A stretch of DNA of 64,000 nt from Arcticibacter sp045629565. Lineage in GTDB: Bacteria > Bacteroidota > Bacteroidia > Sphingobacteriales > Sphingobacteriaceae. The stretch lies in NCBI RefSeq assembly GCF_045629565.1, contig NZ_JAZQRL010000037.1:8026-72025 (forward strand), written 5' to 3'. Positions 1-9,010 of this stretch are shown in pieces (within the stretch, counting starts at the first letter, position 1; each line of letters starts with the position of its first letter). The notes beneath the pieces were generated by a model. It searched no databases. It was not told where the DNA came from and saw only the letters and a program-made list of their open reading frames with translations. A program made the position numbers and the translations under genes.

Positions 1-683
1 AGTGATACAGTCCAACGGGAGCTGTCATCTTTTTTTAGTTTCGTCACTTCCTGACAGAAATGCATATTAACTCCGTCTAATGCCTTAACAGCTCCGAACA
101 TACACTTGGTAAGGGAACCAAAGTTAACATCGGTTCCGATCGACATCCGGGTAGCAGCTACTTTCTGATTCTCAGGACGGCCTTCCATAACAAGAGGAAT
201 CCACTCCCTTAATTTGGCAGTGTCTTCAGAGTATTCCATTCCCTGAAACAATGGAAGCTGGCTAAGTGCTTCATAGCGCTTGCGAAGGAACTCGACGTTT
301 TCTTCGCCCCATACGAAGCTCATATGCGGTATGCTTTTGATGAAGTTCTTTGGCGGACAGATAAATCCTGTCTCAACAAGATGCGCCCAGAACTGGCGGG
401 ATATTTCAAATGACTCACCTATTTTGACAGCTTTAGATGTTTCAATCGTGCCGTCTGCTAACTGAGGAGTGTAATTTAATTCGCAGAATGCAGCGTGTCC
501 CGTACCTGCATTGTTCCATGCGTCTGAACTCTCGGCAGCAACGGCATCCAAGCGTTCAAATATCTCAATCGTCAGATTAGGCTCTAACTTTTTAAGCAGC
601 ACTGCAAGAGTGGCGCTCATTATCCCGGCACCAATCAATACGACGTCGGGTTCGTTCTGCAAAGAATTTTTATTCGTATCCAT
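1..683 (-). CDS. mqo: Malate:quinone oxidoreductase, 3' end missing
   Basis: Reverse-strand reading frame from ATG at 683 runs off the left edge, giving about 227 codons of a family usually near 490-500 residues. It opens with an FAD-binding Rossmann segment (VLIGAGIMSATLAVLLKKL, about residues 15-33), followed by the family-typical stretches SSDAWNNAGTGHAAFCELNY and VAATRMSIGTDVNFG. Family knowledge: a peripheral-membrane flavoenzyme that oxidises malate to oxaloacetate and passes electrons to quinone, standing in for soluble malate dehydrogenase in the TCA cycle. That fits the menaquinone genes (mqnE, mqnA) later in the window. The catalytic C-terminal part lies outside, so activity cannot be judged. 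Confidence 0.93.
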   Translation of the reverse strand, partial: MDTNKNSLQNEPDVVLIGAGIMSATLAVLLKKLEPNLTIEIFERLDAVAAESSDAWNNAGTGHAAFCELNYTPQLADGTIETSKAVKIGESFEISRQFWAHLVETGFICPPKNFIKSIPHMSFVWGEENVEFLRKRYEALSQLPLFQGMEYSEDTAKLREWIPLVMEGRPENQKVAATRMSIGTDVNFGSLTKCMFGAVKALDGVNMHFCQEVTKLKKDDSSRWTVS

Positions 684-971
684 TATAATGTTTGCTTTGG
701 GTAAAGGCTAAACACTAATACAGTGTGTTTACCTTATGCTTCCTTCTCTCGGTTGATGTATTTCGTTGAGAATGATTGTATAAAATTACGTATAAATTGA
801 AAATATGTCAAATTATCGGATGTTCTTTTGATTAAATTAAAATGCTATGACTCTTCTTCTCTTTAGTCTACAAACTTACTGTGTCTCTGCTAGAGCGGTT
901 TATGTATTCAAGAGACCTTACCGGCTCATTTACATATATTTAGAAAGTTTCTGCAGCGAAATTGTTTGCAC
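684..971. other. Intergenic region upstream of mqo
   Basis: About 290 bases without a supportable gene, between the start of mqo and the terminator of yidC, so it should hold the mqo promoter reading leftward. I see a short inverted repeat, TAAACAC (709-715) with GTGTTTA (725-731), just upstream of the mqo start, which could be an operator or leader hairpin. I could not place a convincing TTTG/TAnnTTTG promoter pair here. Confidence 0.35.
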
Positions 972-999
972 AAAAAAAAGGCCGGATTAACCGGCCTTT
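972..999 (-). terminator. Rho-independent terminator of pyrG-yidC
   Basis: Nine-base-pair GC-rich stem (977-985 with 991-999, AAAGGCCGG/CCGGCCTTT) and a five-base loop. On the minus strand it is followed by eight T residues (979-972). It lies 16 bases past the yidC stop codon. Confidence 0.9.
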
Positions 1000-1014
1000 C
1001 ACATAAATTTGAGA

Positions 1015-2847
1015 TTATTTATTCTTCTTTTTAGCTGCTTGCTGCTGTTGTCTCATATAATCGTCCATTCGTTGCTGAAACTTAGATTTTTTCTTCTCCG
1101 TTTCAGGCTTCTTTTTGTTTTCCTGTATGCGAGCATGAATTTTTTCATCATTCACAAGCTGTCTGATGATTAACTGTTGAACGAATGTGAGTACGTTGGC
1201 ACAGAAGTAGTAATAATTTAAACCAGAAGGATAACTGTTCAAGACCGTCAGGAAAATAATCGGAGTGATGTAACCGATATATTTCATTTGTCCTGTTACC
1301 CCAGATGTCTGATTGTTTATGTAAGTAGTTGCTAGTGTGGATATCGTCATCAGCAAACACATCAGACTGATGTGGTTTACATTCAATAAAGGTATTGTTG
1401 GGAAATTGATGACTGAGTCATAAGTTGACAGGTCTTTCATCCAGAGGAAGCTCTCCTGTCGCAGTTCGAACAAGTTTGGAAAGAAGAAGAAGAATGCCAT
1501 TACGATAGGTAGTTGTAACAGCATTGGGATACATCCTCCGAGCGGGTTGACTCCAGCTTTCTTATAAAGCTTCAAATATTCTTGCTGCAGCAATGTGGGG
1601 TTATCTTCACCAACTTTACCTTTGATCTCGTCCATCTCTGGTTTTAGAACTCTCATCTTTGCCATTGAAAGATAAGACTTATAGGTAAGTGGGGTGAGGA
1701 CCACCTTCAAGATGATTGTCAGGATGAGAATGATCAGTCCATAGTTCCATCCCATTCCTTCGAGGCCATTGAAGATCGGCAATACCGCAACGCGGTTTAT
1801 CCACTTCAAAGGGCCCCAACCCAGATCGACCTGTTTTTCTATATTGTAACCTTGATCTTTTAATGTGTTAAATCTATTAGGGCCAAAATAAAATTCAAGT
1901 GGATAGGAGTTTGCATCTTTTCCTTTAGCCAGTTGCATATTGGCGGAAAACGATTTTACCAGGCCTAACTGAGCCGGAACTTTTACATCCAGCGTGCCTT
2001 TCTCAAAGCCGTTTTTCGCAATCAGAACATTAGAGAAAAAGTGTTGCTTAAATGAAATCCACTGAATTTTGCCATCCTCGCCCAGTTCTTTCTTTTCATC
2101 TTCACTTACCCCTATGTGGTCTACTTCATTTTCGCCGTGATTGAAATATGCGCTTGAATAGCGTTGTTCACTTGCCAGGTCCTTTTCTTTCTGCTTAAGC
2201 GTAGCCTGCCAGTTAACGGTAATCGGTTTAGACCCGATAATGTTGTCTAAGCCATGCGTTACAATGGTCAGTCCTAAATTATAGCTATTTCCCTTAAGTG
2301 AATAGATGTAATCGACATACTGATTATCGGAATAGCTAAGACGCATTGTAAGGCTTGATGAATCACTTTGGGCAACTGTTAGCGCTCTGGCTGAAGGTGT
2401 AAAATAGAAATTCTCCGTATTGACGTCCTGGTTGGAAGCTGATAGACTCAAGCTGAATTTATTGTCAGCACTATCGAGCATAACCAAGGGCTTACCATCA
2501 AAAGTCTTCATCCCTTTTAACTCGACTGAAGCTATGCGGCCACCCTTTGTACTCAGGTTGATTTTTAGCAATTCGTTCTGTAGTACTATCGTTTCACTTA
2601 CTCCGGTAAGCGCAGTTCCAAAAGGCCCCCGAAATGCATTGGAGTCTATGGCTACAGCTTTGGCTGCTTCTTCTTTCGCTTTGTCAGCTGTTTTGGCAGG
2701 AGCAGGGCTACCTGCTTTTGCACGGGCTATAGAGTCTTGTAATATTCTCTCTCTTTTAAGTTCTGCTTCTGACGGGTTCATCAGATACATAGAACCTATG
2801 AAAATGATTAAGATTAAAAAGAGTCCCGTGAATGTATTTCTATCCAT
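1015..2847 (-). CDS. yidC: Membrane protein insertase YidC
   Basis: 610 residues, normal for Bacteroidota YidC. An N-terminal transmembrane anchor (about residues 6-22, LFLILIIFIGSMYL) is followed by a long periplasmic domain. The conserved insertase core of about five membrane segments starts near residue 355 and includes the family stretch NPLGGCIPMLLQLPIVMAFF. The C-terminus is highly basic (KKKPETEKKKSK, then AAKKKNK), typical of YidC forms that contact the ribosome. Role by family: inserts and folds inner-membrane proteins, alone or with SecYEG. It starts 19 bases after pyrG on the same strand and ends at a strong terminator, so the two probably share a transcript. Confidence 0.97.
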   Translation of the reverse strand: MDRNTFTGLFLILIIFIGSMYLMNPSEAELKRERILQDSIARAKAGSPAPAKTADKAKEEAAKAVAIDSNAFRGPFGTALTGVSETIVLQNELLKINLSTKGGRIASVELKGMKTFDGKPLVMLDSADNKFSLSLSASNQDVNTENFYFTPSARALTVAQSDSSSLTMRLSYSDNQYVDYIYSLKGNSYNLGLTIVTHGLDNIIGSKPITVNWQATLKQKEKDLASEQRYSSAYFNHGENEVDHIGVSEDEKKELGEDGKIQWISFKQHFFSNVLIAKNGFEKGTLDVKVPAQLGLVKSFSANMQLAKGKDANSYPLEFYFGPNRFNTLKDQGYNIEKQVDLGWGPLKWINRVAVLPIFNGLEGMGWNYGLIILILTIILKVVLTPLTYKSYLSMAKMRVLKPEMDEIKGKVGEDNPTLLQQEYLKLYKKAGVNPLGGCIPMLLQLPIVMAFFFFFPNLFELRQESFLWMKDLSTYDSVINFPTIPLLNVNHISLMCLLMTISTLATTYINNQTSGVTGQMKYIGYITPIIFLTVLNSYPSGLNYYYFCANVLTFVQQLIIRQLVNDEKIHARIQENKKKPETEKKKSKFQQRMDDYMRQQQQAAKKKNK

Positions 2848-2866
2848 TTATTCTTGATATCTGTTC

Positions 2867-4486
2867 TTATTTTTTACTGTTTTTCCTTGAATGTGCTAAA
2901 GAAGCGGCGACAAAGTTAACAAAAAGCGGATGTGGATTGGCAACTGTTGATTTTAATTCGGGGTGAAACTGCCCGGCAACGAAAAAGGGATGGCTTTTGA
3001 GCTCTACTATTTCAACAAGGCCATTGTCTGGATTGATACCAGATGCTATCATTCCCGCTTCTTCAAATTGCTTAAGGTATTCATTATTAAACTCGTATCG
3101 ATGCCTGTGTCTCTCTGTAATTTGAGATTTTCCATAGATGTGGTACGCTTTAGTTCCTTTCTTGAGATCACAGATATAAGATCCGAGGCGCATTGTACCT
3201 CCTTTATTTTTTATTTTTTTCTGTTCTTCCATCATTGAAATTACAGGATCAGGAGTATTTTCGTCCATTTCACTGCTATTGGCATCTTTTAACCCCAATA
3301 CGTTACGCGCAAATTCCACTACTGCGCACTGCATGCCAAGGCAGATACCGAAGAAAGGAATGTTATTCTCACGGACATGCTGAATGGCTATAATTTTCCC
3401 TTCGATTCCACGGCTTCCGAAGCCCGGTGCAACGAGTACACCATTTAATCCTCCCAGACGTTCCGCAACATTTTCGGCTGTAATGCTTTCTGAGTGTATG
3501 GATACAACCTTTACTTTACATTCATTACTAGCTCCCGCATGAATAAATGCTTCGGTTATGGATTTGTAGGCGTCAGGAAGTTCAACATATTTTCCTACCA
3601 AACCTATTTTAATCTCCGAAGTAGGGTTTTTAAGTCTGCCGAGGAAGTTTTTCCAATTATCCAAATTTGGATCACTTTTTAAGGGAAGCTTTAATTTCGA
3701 AAGAACCGTTTTATCAAGCTGTTCTTTAAGCATCATCAATGGAACGTCATAGATAGTAGAAGCGTCAATTGACTCAATTACAGCATTGATGTTCACATTG
3801 CAAAACAGGGCGACTTTTCTTCTTATGTCAGCAGATAGCTGGTGCTCTGTGCGGCAGACGAGAATGTCGGGTTGAATCCCATATTCAAGCAGCATTTTCA
3901 CGGAGTGCTGAGTTGGTTTCGTTTTTAACTCTCCTGCAGCAGCCAGGAAAGGCACGAGTGTAAGGTGTATAACAAGTGAGTTGCTGCTACCCAATTCCCA
4001 ACGTAGCTGGCGAACTGCTTCAATGAATGGTAGAGATTCAATATCACCAACGGTTCCGCCGAGTTCAGTTATCACAATGTCAAAATCTTCACCCTGGCCA
4101 AGAAGGACCATGTTGCGCTTAATTTCATCAGTGATATGAGGAACAACCTGAACTGTTTTGCCAAGATAAGCACCCTCACGTTCTTTATTTATCACGTTTT
4201 GGTAAATCCGCCCAGTGGTGATATTATTGGCCTGGGATGTCGGTACGTTTAAGAATCGTTCATAATGACCCAAATCCAGGTCGGTCTCTGCACCATCCTC
4301 AGTTACATAACACTCGCCATGTTCATAAGGGTTGAGAGTTCCTGGATCAATGTTGATATAGGGATCGAATTTCTGAATTGTGACACGATAGCCACGGGCT
4401 TGTAACAGTTTTGCTAATGAAGCGGAAATAATGCCTTTTCCTAACGACGAAGTAACGCCGCCCGTAACAAATATGTATTTGGTCAT
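2867..4486 (-). CDS. pyrG: CTP synthase
   Basis: 539 residues, full length. The N-terminal amidoligase domain (about 1-270) carries GGVTSSLGKGIISASLAKLL near the start. The C-terminal class I glutamine amidotransferase domain has the nucleophile elbow FFGICLGMQ and the His-Glu pair in QFHPEL. Reaction by family: UTP + ATP + glutamine to CTP, the last step of pyrimidine nucleotide synthesis, in the cytosol. A -7-like box lies about 70 bases upstream on the same strand. First gene of a likely pyrG-yidC unit. No missing catalytic residue seen. Confidence 0.98.
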   Translation of the reverse strand: MTKYIFVTGGVTSSLGKGIISASLAKLLQARGYRVTIQKFDPYINIDPGTLNPYEHGECYVTEDGAETDLDLGHYERFLNVPTSQANNITTGRIYQNVINKEREGAYLGKTVQVVPHITDEIKRNMVLLGQGEDFDIVITELGGTVGDIESLPFIEAVRQLRWELGSSNSLVIHLTLVPFLAAAGELKTKPTQHSVKMLLEYGIQPDILVCRTEHQLSADIRRKVALFCNVNINAVIESIDASTIYDVPLMMLKEQLDKTVLSKLKLPLKSDPNLDNWKNFLGRLKNPTSEIKIGLVGKYVELPDAYKSITEAFIHAGASNECKVKVVSIHSESITAENVAERLGGLNGVLVAPGFGSRGIEGKIIAIQHVRENNIPFFGICLGMQCAVVEFARNVLGLKDANSSEMDENTPDPVISMMEEQKKIKNKGGTMRLGSYICDLKKGTKAYHIYGKSQITERHRHRYEFNNEYLKQFEEAGMIASGINPDNGLVEIVELKSHPFFVAGQFHPELKSTVANPHPLFVNFVAASLAHSRKNSKK

Positions 4487-4554
4487 GAGTGTGATGGATT
4501 TAAACGTAAAGCACGAGTATAAATGCGTGTTTCTACGTTCTTTTGTACGGGTTA

Positions 4555-4562
4555 CAAAACTA
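4555..4562 (-). promoter_or_regulatory. Candidate -7 box for pyrG
   Basis: Read on the minus strand this is TAGTTTTG, an exact TAnnTTTG match, about 70 bases before the pyrG start. No clear TTTG sits at the -33 position, so support is partial. Confidence 0.4.
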
Positions 4563-4639
4563 CGAAAAAAAGGACGATCTAAAAGAATTGATTACATTTC
4601 TAATCGGTGATTTTGTTACACCACTTAATTTAAATCGTT

Positions 4640-4647
4640 TACCTTTG
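4640..4647 (+). promoter_or_regulatory. Candidate -7 box for the M16 peptidase operon
   Basis: TACCTTTG matches TAnnTTTG exactly. It ends 25 bases before the ATG at 4673. A TTG at 4613-4615 is slightly too far upstream (24-base gap) for the usual 19, so the -33 element is weak. Transcription from here would start near 4652-4654, which argues against the upstream TTG codon at 4664 as the real start. Confidence 0.45.
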
Positions 4648-4672
4648 CTGCCTTAACCTGAAATTGACCTTA

Positions 4673-5911
4673 ATGGTAAAATTTGACAGATTCACACTAG
4701 ATAACGGATTAACGGTTCTCGTTCATGAGGATCCAACTACACCGATGGCGGTAGTTAATATATTATATGATGTAGGAGCGAGGGATGAAGACCCTTCTCA
4801 GACCGGCTTTGCTCATCTTTTTGAGCATCTGATGTTTGGGGGATCTGTGAATATTCCATCGTATGATGAGCCACTGCAGCGCGTCGGAGGGGAGAATAAC
4901 GCATTTACCAGTAACGATATCACCAATTATTATGTGACTCTGCCTGCCGTAAATCTCGAGACAGCATTTTGGTTAGAAAGCGACAGGATGCTTAGTCTGG
5001 CGTTTTCGGATAAAAGTCTCGAAGTGCAGCGTAATGTTGTTTGCGAGGAATTTAAACAACGTTATCTCAACCAGCCCTATGGCGATGTGATGCTTAAATT
5101 ACGGCCGCTTGCGTATACAAAACATCCCTATTCCTGGCCAACAATAGGAAAGGAGCTTTCCCATATTGAAAATGCCAGAATGGAGGACGTTAAGGCTTTT
5201 TTCAAGAAACATTACAGTCCGGTTAACGCAATAATGGTGGTAGGCGGTGCCGTGAAAACCGAAGAGGTTGAAAGGCTGGCAAAAAAGTGGTTTGGCGACA
5301 TTCCTTCAGGCCAAAAATACAACAGAAATCTTCCGGTGGAGCCGGTACAGGTTGAACCCAGACGTCTTGTTCACTACGCGGATGTACCTGTGAATGCCAT
5401 ATATATCGCCTTCCATGTTCCCGCCAAGAACGACCAGGGATATTACGAAGCTGATCTAATTGGTGATTTGCTATCACGAGGGAACTCCTCGCGTCTGTAT
5501 AATAGTCTGATTAAGGACCGCAAATTATTTACGGATATAAATGCCTCATTAACCGGAAGTTCTGATCCAGGTCTTATGATCATAGATGGACGCCCATCAG
5601 AAGGTGTCAGTATTGAAAAGGCCGAAGCGGCGATCTGGGAGGTACTAAATCGCCTATCCAATGAGCGTGTTTCTGAGGCTGAACTTAACAAGGTCAAGAA
5701 TAAGATTGAATCAACCATGGTTTTTGCTGAGATGAGCCTATTGGATAAAGCTATGAACTTAGCCTATTTCGAAGTGCTTGGCGACGCAGACGACTTAAAT
5801 AAAGAGACTGATCGTTATCTGGGGGTTACGTCAGAAGACATTCAACACCGTGCCAAGTCTATTTTTAGAAAAGAAAATTCTTCTACCTTATTATATCTGT
5901 CCAATTTATGA
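4673..5911 (+). CDS. M16 family zinc metallopeptidase (catalytic subunit)
   Basis: About 412 residues from the ATG at 4673; the frame is open from a TTG at 4664, but the ATG fits the promoter better. The inverted zinc motif HLFEH (His48, Glu51, His52) lies in the N-terminal domain, and a downstream EEF segment about 75 residues later probably gives the third ligand. This is the pitrilysin/mitochondrial-processing-peptidase fold, half-size form. The next gene overlaps by 4 bases and encodes a relative without the motif, so the two probably form an active/inactive heterodimer. No signal peptide is visible, so a cytosolic site is likely. The substrate is unknown. Confidence 0.9.
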   Translation: MVKFDRFTLDNGLTVLVHEDPTTPMAVVNILYDVGARDEDPSQTGFAHLFEHLMFGGSVNIPSYDEPLQRVGGENNAFTSNDITNYYVTLPAVNLETAFWLESDRMLSLAFSDKSLEVQRNVVCEEFKQRYLNQPYGDVMLKLRPLAYTKHPYSWPTIGKELSHIENARMEDVKAFFKKHYSPVNAIMVVGGAVKTEEVERLAKKWFGDIPSGQKYNRNLPVEPVQVEPRRLVHYADVPVNAIYIAFHVPAKNDQGYYEADLIGDLLSRGNSSRLYNSLIKDRKLFTDINASLTGSSDPGLMIIDGRPSEGVSIEKAEAAIWEVLNRLSNERVSEAELNKVKNKIESTMVFAEMSLLDKAMNLAYFEVLGDADDLNKETDRYLGVTSEDIQHRAKSIFRKENSSTLLYLSNL

Positions 5912-7182
5912 TTAACAGAACCATAGCACCGGAATTTAAGCAGATAGAAGAGATAAGCCTCATTCAGGCTTCTCCGAAGCTTCTTGATAATGGGATAAAA
6001 CTTTATGTTGTCGATGCAGGAGAGCAGGATCTTGTTCGCATAGAGTTTCTTTTTCGTAACATTAACTGGGACGTATTACGCCCACTTCAGGCCTATGCCA
6101 CTAACGCACTGCTAATAGAGGGTACATCCACACTATCTTCATACCAAATCTCGGAAAGTATCGACAGCTATGGCGCTTTCGTGCAACCCGAATATAGCTT
6201 TGATTATTCATCATTTACGCTATATACATTAAGTAAACATTTGGATGCGGTTTTTCCCATCATCAAGGATATCCTTACTGACGCGGTGTTTCCACAGGAA
6301 GAACTGGATACTTTGATCCGGAACCAGAAACAAAAGTTGCTTGTGAGCCTGGAGAAAAATGATGTCGTTACCCGGCGCGTATTTAACCATTCATTATTTG
6401 GGAACTCCATTTATGGTTATCTTGTAGAAGCTGAAGATTACGACAGAATAGATCGGGATCAGTTACTTAATTATTATAAAAAAGCCTATCAACCGAATAA
6501 TTGCACCATTATCGCTTCTGGAAAAGTCGATAATAATACTGTGGCAAAGATTAATTCCTTCTTTGGATCGAATTGGAACGCTGACGATGATTTTGTCGTG
6601 AACTCTTTTCAGTTCCCTGAGACGACAGGAGGCATCTTTTATACCGAGAAACCTGATTCCCTGCAGTCCGCAATCAGGCTAGGTCAGATTTCAGTATCCA
6701 GAACGCATCCTGATTTCCCAGCTCTCCAGTTTCTTAATACTGTGTTGGGTGGGTATTTTGGATCGAGACTGATGGCCAATATTCGCGAAGAAAAAGGGTA
6801 TACCTATGGTATTGGCTCTGCACAGGTATCACTTTTGAATGCAGGATACTTCTTGATCGCGTCGGAAGTGGGTGCAGAGGTGTGCTCTTCCACAATGACC
6901 GAAATTGAGAAGGAAATTAATGTACTCAGAACGGAACTTATACCGCCTGATGAGCTTGAGCTCGTTAGAAACTATATGCTCGGCTCGTTTCTTGGAAGCC
7001 TCGAAAATGCATTTTCACATGCAGAAAAGTTTAAAAGTATCTTTCTTTCCGGGTTAGACTATGACTACTATACGCGTTATATTCAGATCATTAAAGGAAT
7101 AAGTTCGGAAGAACTTCTCGATCTGGCAAACAGGTATTGGCACTTTGATCGTTTTAACAAAGTTATTACCGGGAAAAAATAG
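5908..7182 (+). CDS. M16 family peptidase-like protein, zinc motif absent
   Basis: 424 residues. The start codon overlaps the stop of the preceding M16 gene (ATGA), implying translational coupling. The fold is recognisable from TNALLIEGTSTLSSYQISES in the place where HxxEH would sit, and from the C-terminal LNTVLGGYFGSRLMANIREE followed by GYTYGIGS, which in M16 proteins carries the substrate-positioning Arg/Tyr. The zinc ligands are missing, as in the non-catalytic half of M16 heterodimers. Likely role (inference): partner subunit that completes the peptide chamber of the upstream enzyme. Confidence 0.87.
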   Translation: MINRTIAPEFKQIEEISLIQASPKLLDNGIKLYVVDAGEQDLVRIEFLFRNINWDVLRPLQAYATNALLIEGTSTLSSYQISESIDSYGAFVQPEYSFDYSSFTLYTLSKHLDAVFPIIKDILTDAVFPQEELDTLIRNQKQKLLVSLEKNDVVTRRVFNHSLFGNSIYGYLVEAEDYDRIDRDQLLNYYKKAYQPNNCTIIASGKVDNNTVAKINSFFGSNWNADDDFVVNSFQFPETTGGIFYTEKPDSLQSAIRLGQISVSRTHPDFPALQFLNTVLGGYFGSRLMANIREEKGYTYGIGSAQVSLLNAGYFLIASEVGAEVCSSTMTEIEKEINVLRTELIPPDELELVRNYMLGSFLGSLENAFSHAEKFKSIFLSGLDYDYYTRYIQIIKGISSEELLDLANRYWHFDRFNKVITGKK

Positions 7183-7206
7183 GTAATTTTATATTTTAGC
7201 GCTCCT

Positions 7207-7434
7207 ATGGAAAGACCTGTTAACTTCATTCTTGCTGATAAGTTTGTAAATACGAAGATCTATTATGTTAAGTCATTTGAAGATTTTCCGCTCGGTATTA
7301 TCCGGTATTCACTTTCCCAGAAAGAATATGTTTTTAATCCGGATGGTGCCTATCTGAACTTCGAAGTGATGATTCAGATAGGGTCATTTCTGAAGAACTT
7401 AATGGACGATCACAATCGTAGTTCAGTGTCCTAA
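7207..7434 (+). CDS. Small conserved-looking protein of unknown function
   Basis: 75 residues, not recognised. Acidic/aromatic and soluble-looking, with no signal peptide or membrane segment. It sits 24 bases after the M16 pair and 43 bases before guaA on the same strand. Codon use resembles its neighbours, and a TAnnTTTG-like box (TATTTTAG, 7192-7199) precedes the ATG. I believe it is a real gene because it fills the gap cleanly and has no competing frame, but I cannot assign a function. Confidence 0.6.
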   Translation: MERPVNFILADKFVNTKIYYVKSFEDFPLGIIRYSLSQKEYVFNPDGAYLNFEVMIQIGSFLKNLMDDHNRSSVS

Positions 7435-7442
7435 GCCTAATA

Positions 7443-7474
7443 TTTGTGTATTTTATTGATATTTTGTAGTTTCG
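7443..7474 (+). promoter_or_regulatory. Candidate guaA promoter abutting the start codon
   Basis: TTTG at 7443-7446, a 20-base gap, then TAGTTTCG at 7467-7474 (one mismatch to TAnnTTTG). The ATG of guaA begins only 3 bases later at 7478, so a transcript from here would be nearly or fully leaderless. Confidence 0.45.
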
Positions 7475-7477
7475 CCC

Positions 7478-9007
7478 ATGCAAGAGAAAATTATCATTCT
7501 TGACTTCGGTTCGCAATATACTCAGCTTATTGCTCGCCGGGTTAGAGAACTAAACGTTTACTGTGAAATCCATCCGTACAACCACCTTCCACCGGTTGAT
7601 GAAAGTGTTAAAGGTATTATCTTTTCAGGTAGCCCTGCGTCGGTAAGACAACCTGACGCTCCACAGATTGACTTCAGTTTGTTTCATAAAAAATTTCCTC
7701 TCTTAGGAGTTTGTTATGGCGCACAGTATCTGGCCTATAAATTAGGTGGCGATGTAGTTCCCTCGACTATACGGGAATACGGACGTGCACATTTACACTA
7801 TGTAAATGATAATAATCCTCTTTTAAAGAATATAAGTCCCAACTCGCAGGTATGGATGTCTCACGGGGATACTATCGCAGAGATCGCCGATGATTTTGAG
7901 GTAATCGCAAGTACTGATACCGTGAGGGTTGCTGCGTATCAGATCAAAGGAACTCAAACTTTCGGTATACAGTTTCATCCGGAGGTTACCCATAGCACAG
8001 ATGGGAAGCAGCTATTGGAAAATTTCCTTGTGGACATTTGTGGCTGTTCTCAGAACTGGAATCCTGATTCATTTATTGATAGCACTATAAGCAGCCTCAA
8101 AGAAAAGCTCGGTGATGATAAAGTAGTACTCGGTCTTTCCGGCGGGGTTGACTCATCTGTAGCAGCTGTTTTATTACATAAGGCCATCGGCAAGAATCTG
8201 CATTGTATTTTTGTTGACAACGGATTATTGAGAAAGGGTGAATTTGAAGAAGTGCTCGATTCTTACCAGCATATGGGTCTTAATGTTCGTGGGATCAATG
8301 CCCGGGAGCTGTTTGTCGGACAGCTAACAGGCGTTAAAGATCCCGAACAAAAGAGGAAAATTATAGGTGCAGCGTTTATTGAAGTATTTGACAATGCCGC
8401 ACATGAGGTTCAGGATGTTAAATGGTTAGGACAAGGTACAATATATCCGGACGTAATAGAGTCGGTATCTGTTAATGGACCATCAGCTACTATTAAGTCA
8501 CATCATAATGTTGGTGGCTTGCCTGATTTTATGAAACTTAAAGTTGTCGAGCCTTTGAATACTCTCTTCAAAGACGAAGTCAGGAGAGTTGGTAAAGCTT
8601 TAGGACTTGACCAGGCACTTTTAGGCCGCCATCCGTTCCCTGGACCGGGCCTGGCTATTAGAATACTGGGTGAGATCACTCCGGAGCGTATCGCCATCCT
8701 TCAAGAGGCCGATGCGATTTATATTAATAACCTCAAAAGTTCCGGATGGTACGACAAGGTATGGCAAGCAGGTGCAATCTTTCTTCCGGTTCAGTCTGTG
8801 GGTGTGATGGGTGATGAGCGAACATATGAACACGTTATCTGTCTGAGGGCTGTAGGTTCAATGGATGGGATGACGGCTGATTGGAGCCATCTTCCCTATG
8901 ACCTGCTTGGTAAAATATCTAATGAAATAATCAATAATGTAAAAGGGATCAATAGAGTCGTTTACGACATATCGTCGAAACCGCCTGCAACTATTGAGTG
9001 GGAATAA
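7478..9007 (+). CDS. guaA: GMP synthase (glutamine-hydrolysing)
   Basis: 509 residues, full length. The N-terminal class I amidotransferase domain has nucleophile Cys79 (GVCYGAQYL) and the His-Glu pair in QFHPEVTHS. The ATP-pyrophosphatase domain has the PP-loop LGLSGGVDSSVAAV near residue 220, and the C-terminal dimerisation domain ends PPATIEWE, the usual GuaA terminus. Reaction by family: XMP + ATP + glutamine to GMP. The methyltransferase gene begins 3 bases after the stop. A probable promoter lies directly against the start codon. Confidence 0.98.
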   Translation: MQEKIIILDFGSQYTQLIARRVRELNVYCEIHPYNHLPPVDESVKGIIFSGSPASVRQPDAPQIDFSLFHKKFPLLGVCYGAQYLAYKLGGDVVPSTIREYGRAHLHYVNDNNPLLKNISPNSQVWMSHGDTIAEIADDFEVIASTDTVRVAAYQIKGTQTFGIQFHPEVTHSTDGKQLLENFLVDICGCSQNWNPDSFIDSTISSLKEKLGDDKVVLGLSGGVDSSVAAVLLHKAIGKNLHCIFVDNGLLRKGEFEEVLDSYQHMGLNVRGINARELFVGQLTGVKDPEQKRKIIGAAFIEVFDNAAHEVQDVKWLGQGTIYPDVIESVSVNGPSATIKSHHNVGGLPDFMKLKVVEPLNTLFKDEVRRVGKALGLDQALLGRHPFPGPGLAIRILGEITPERIAILQEADAIYINNLKSSGWYDKVWQAGAIFLPVQSVGVMGDERTYEHVICLRAVGSMDGMTADWSHLPYDLLGKISNEIINNVKGINRVVYDISSKPPATIEWE

Positions 9008-9010
9008 AAA

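Noticed and set aside
2420..2857. 145-codon plus-strand frame
   Set aside because: Antisense to the periplasmic part of yidC; no recognisable domain.
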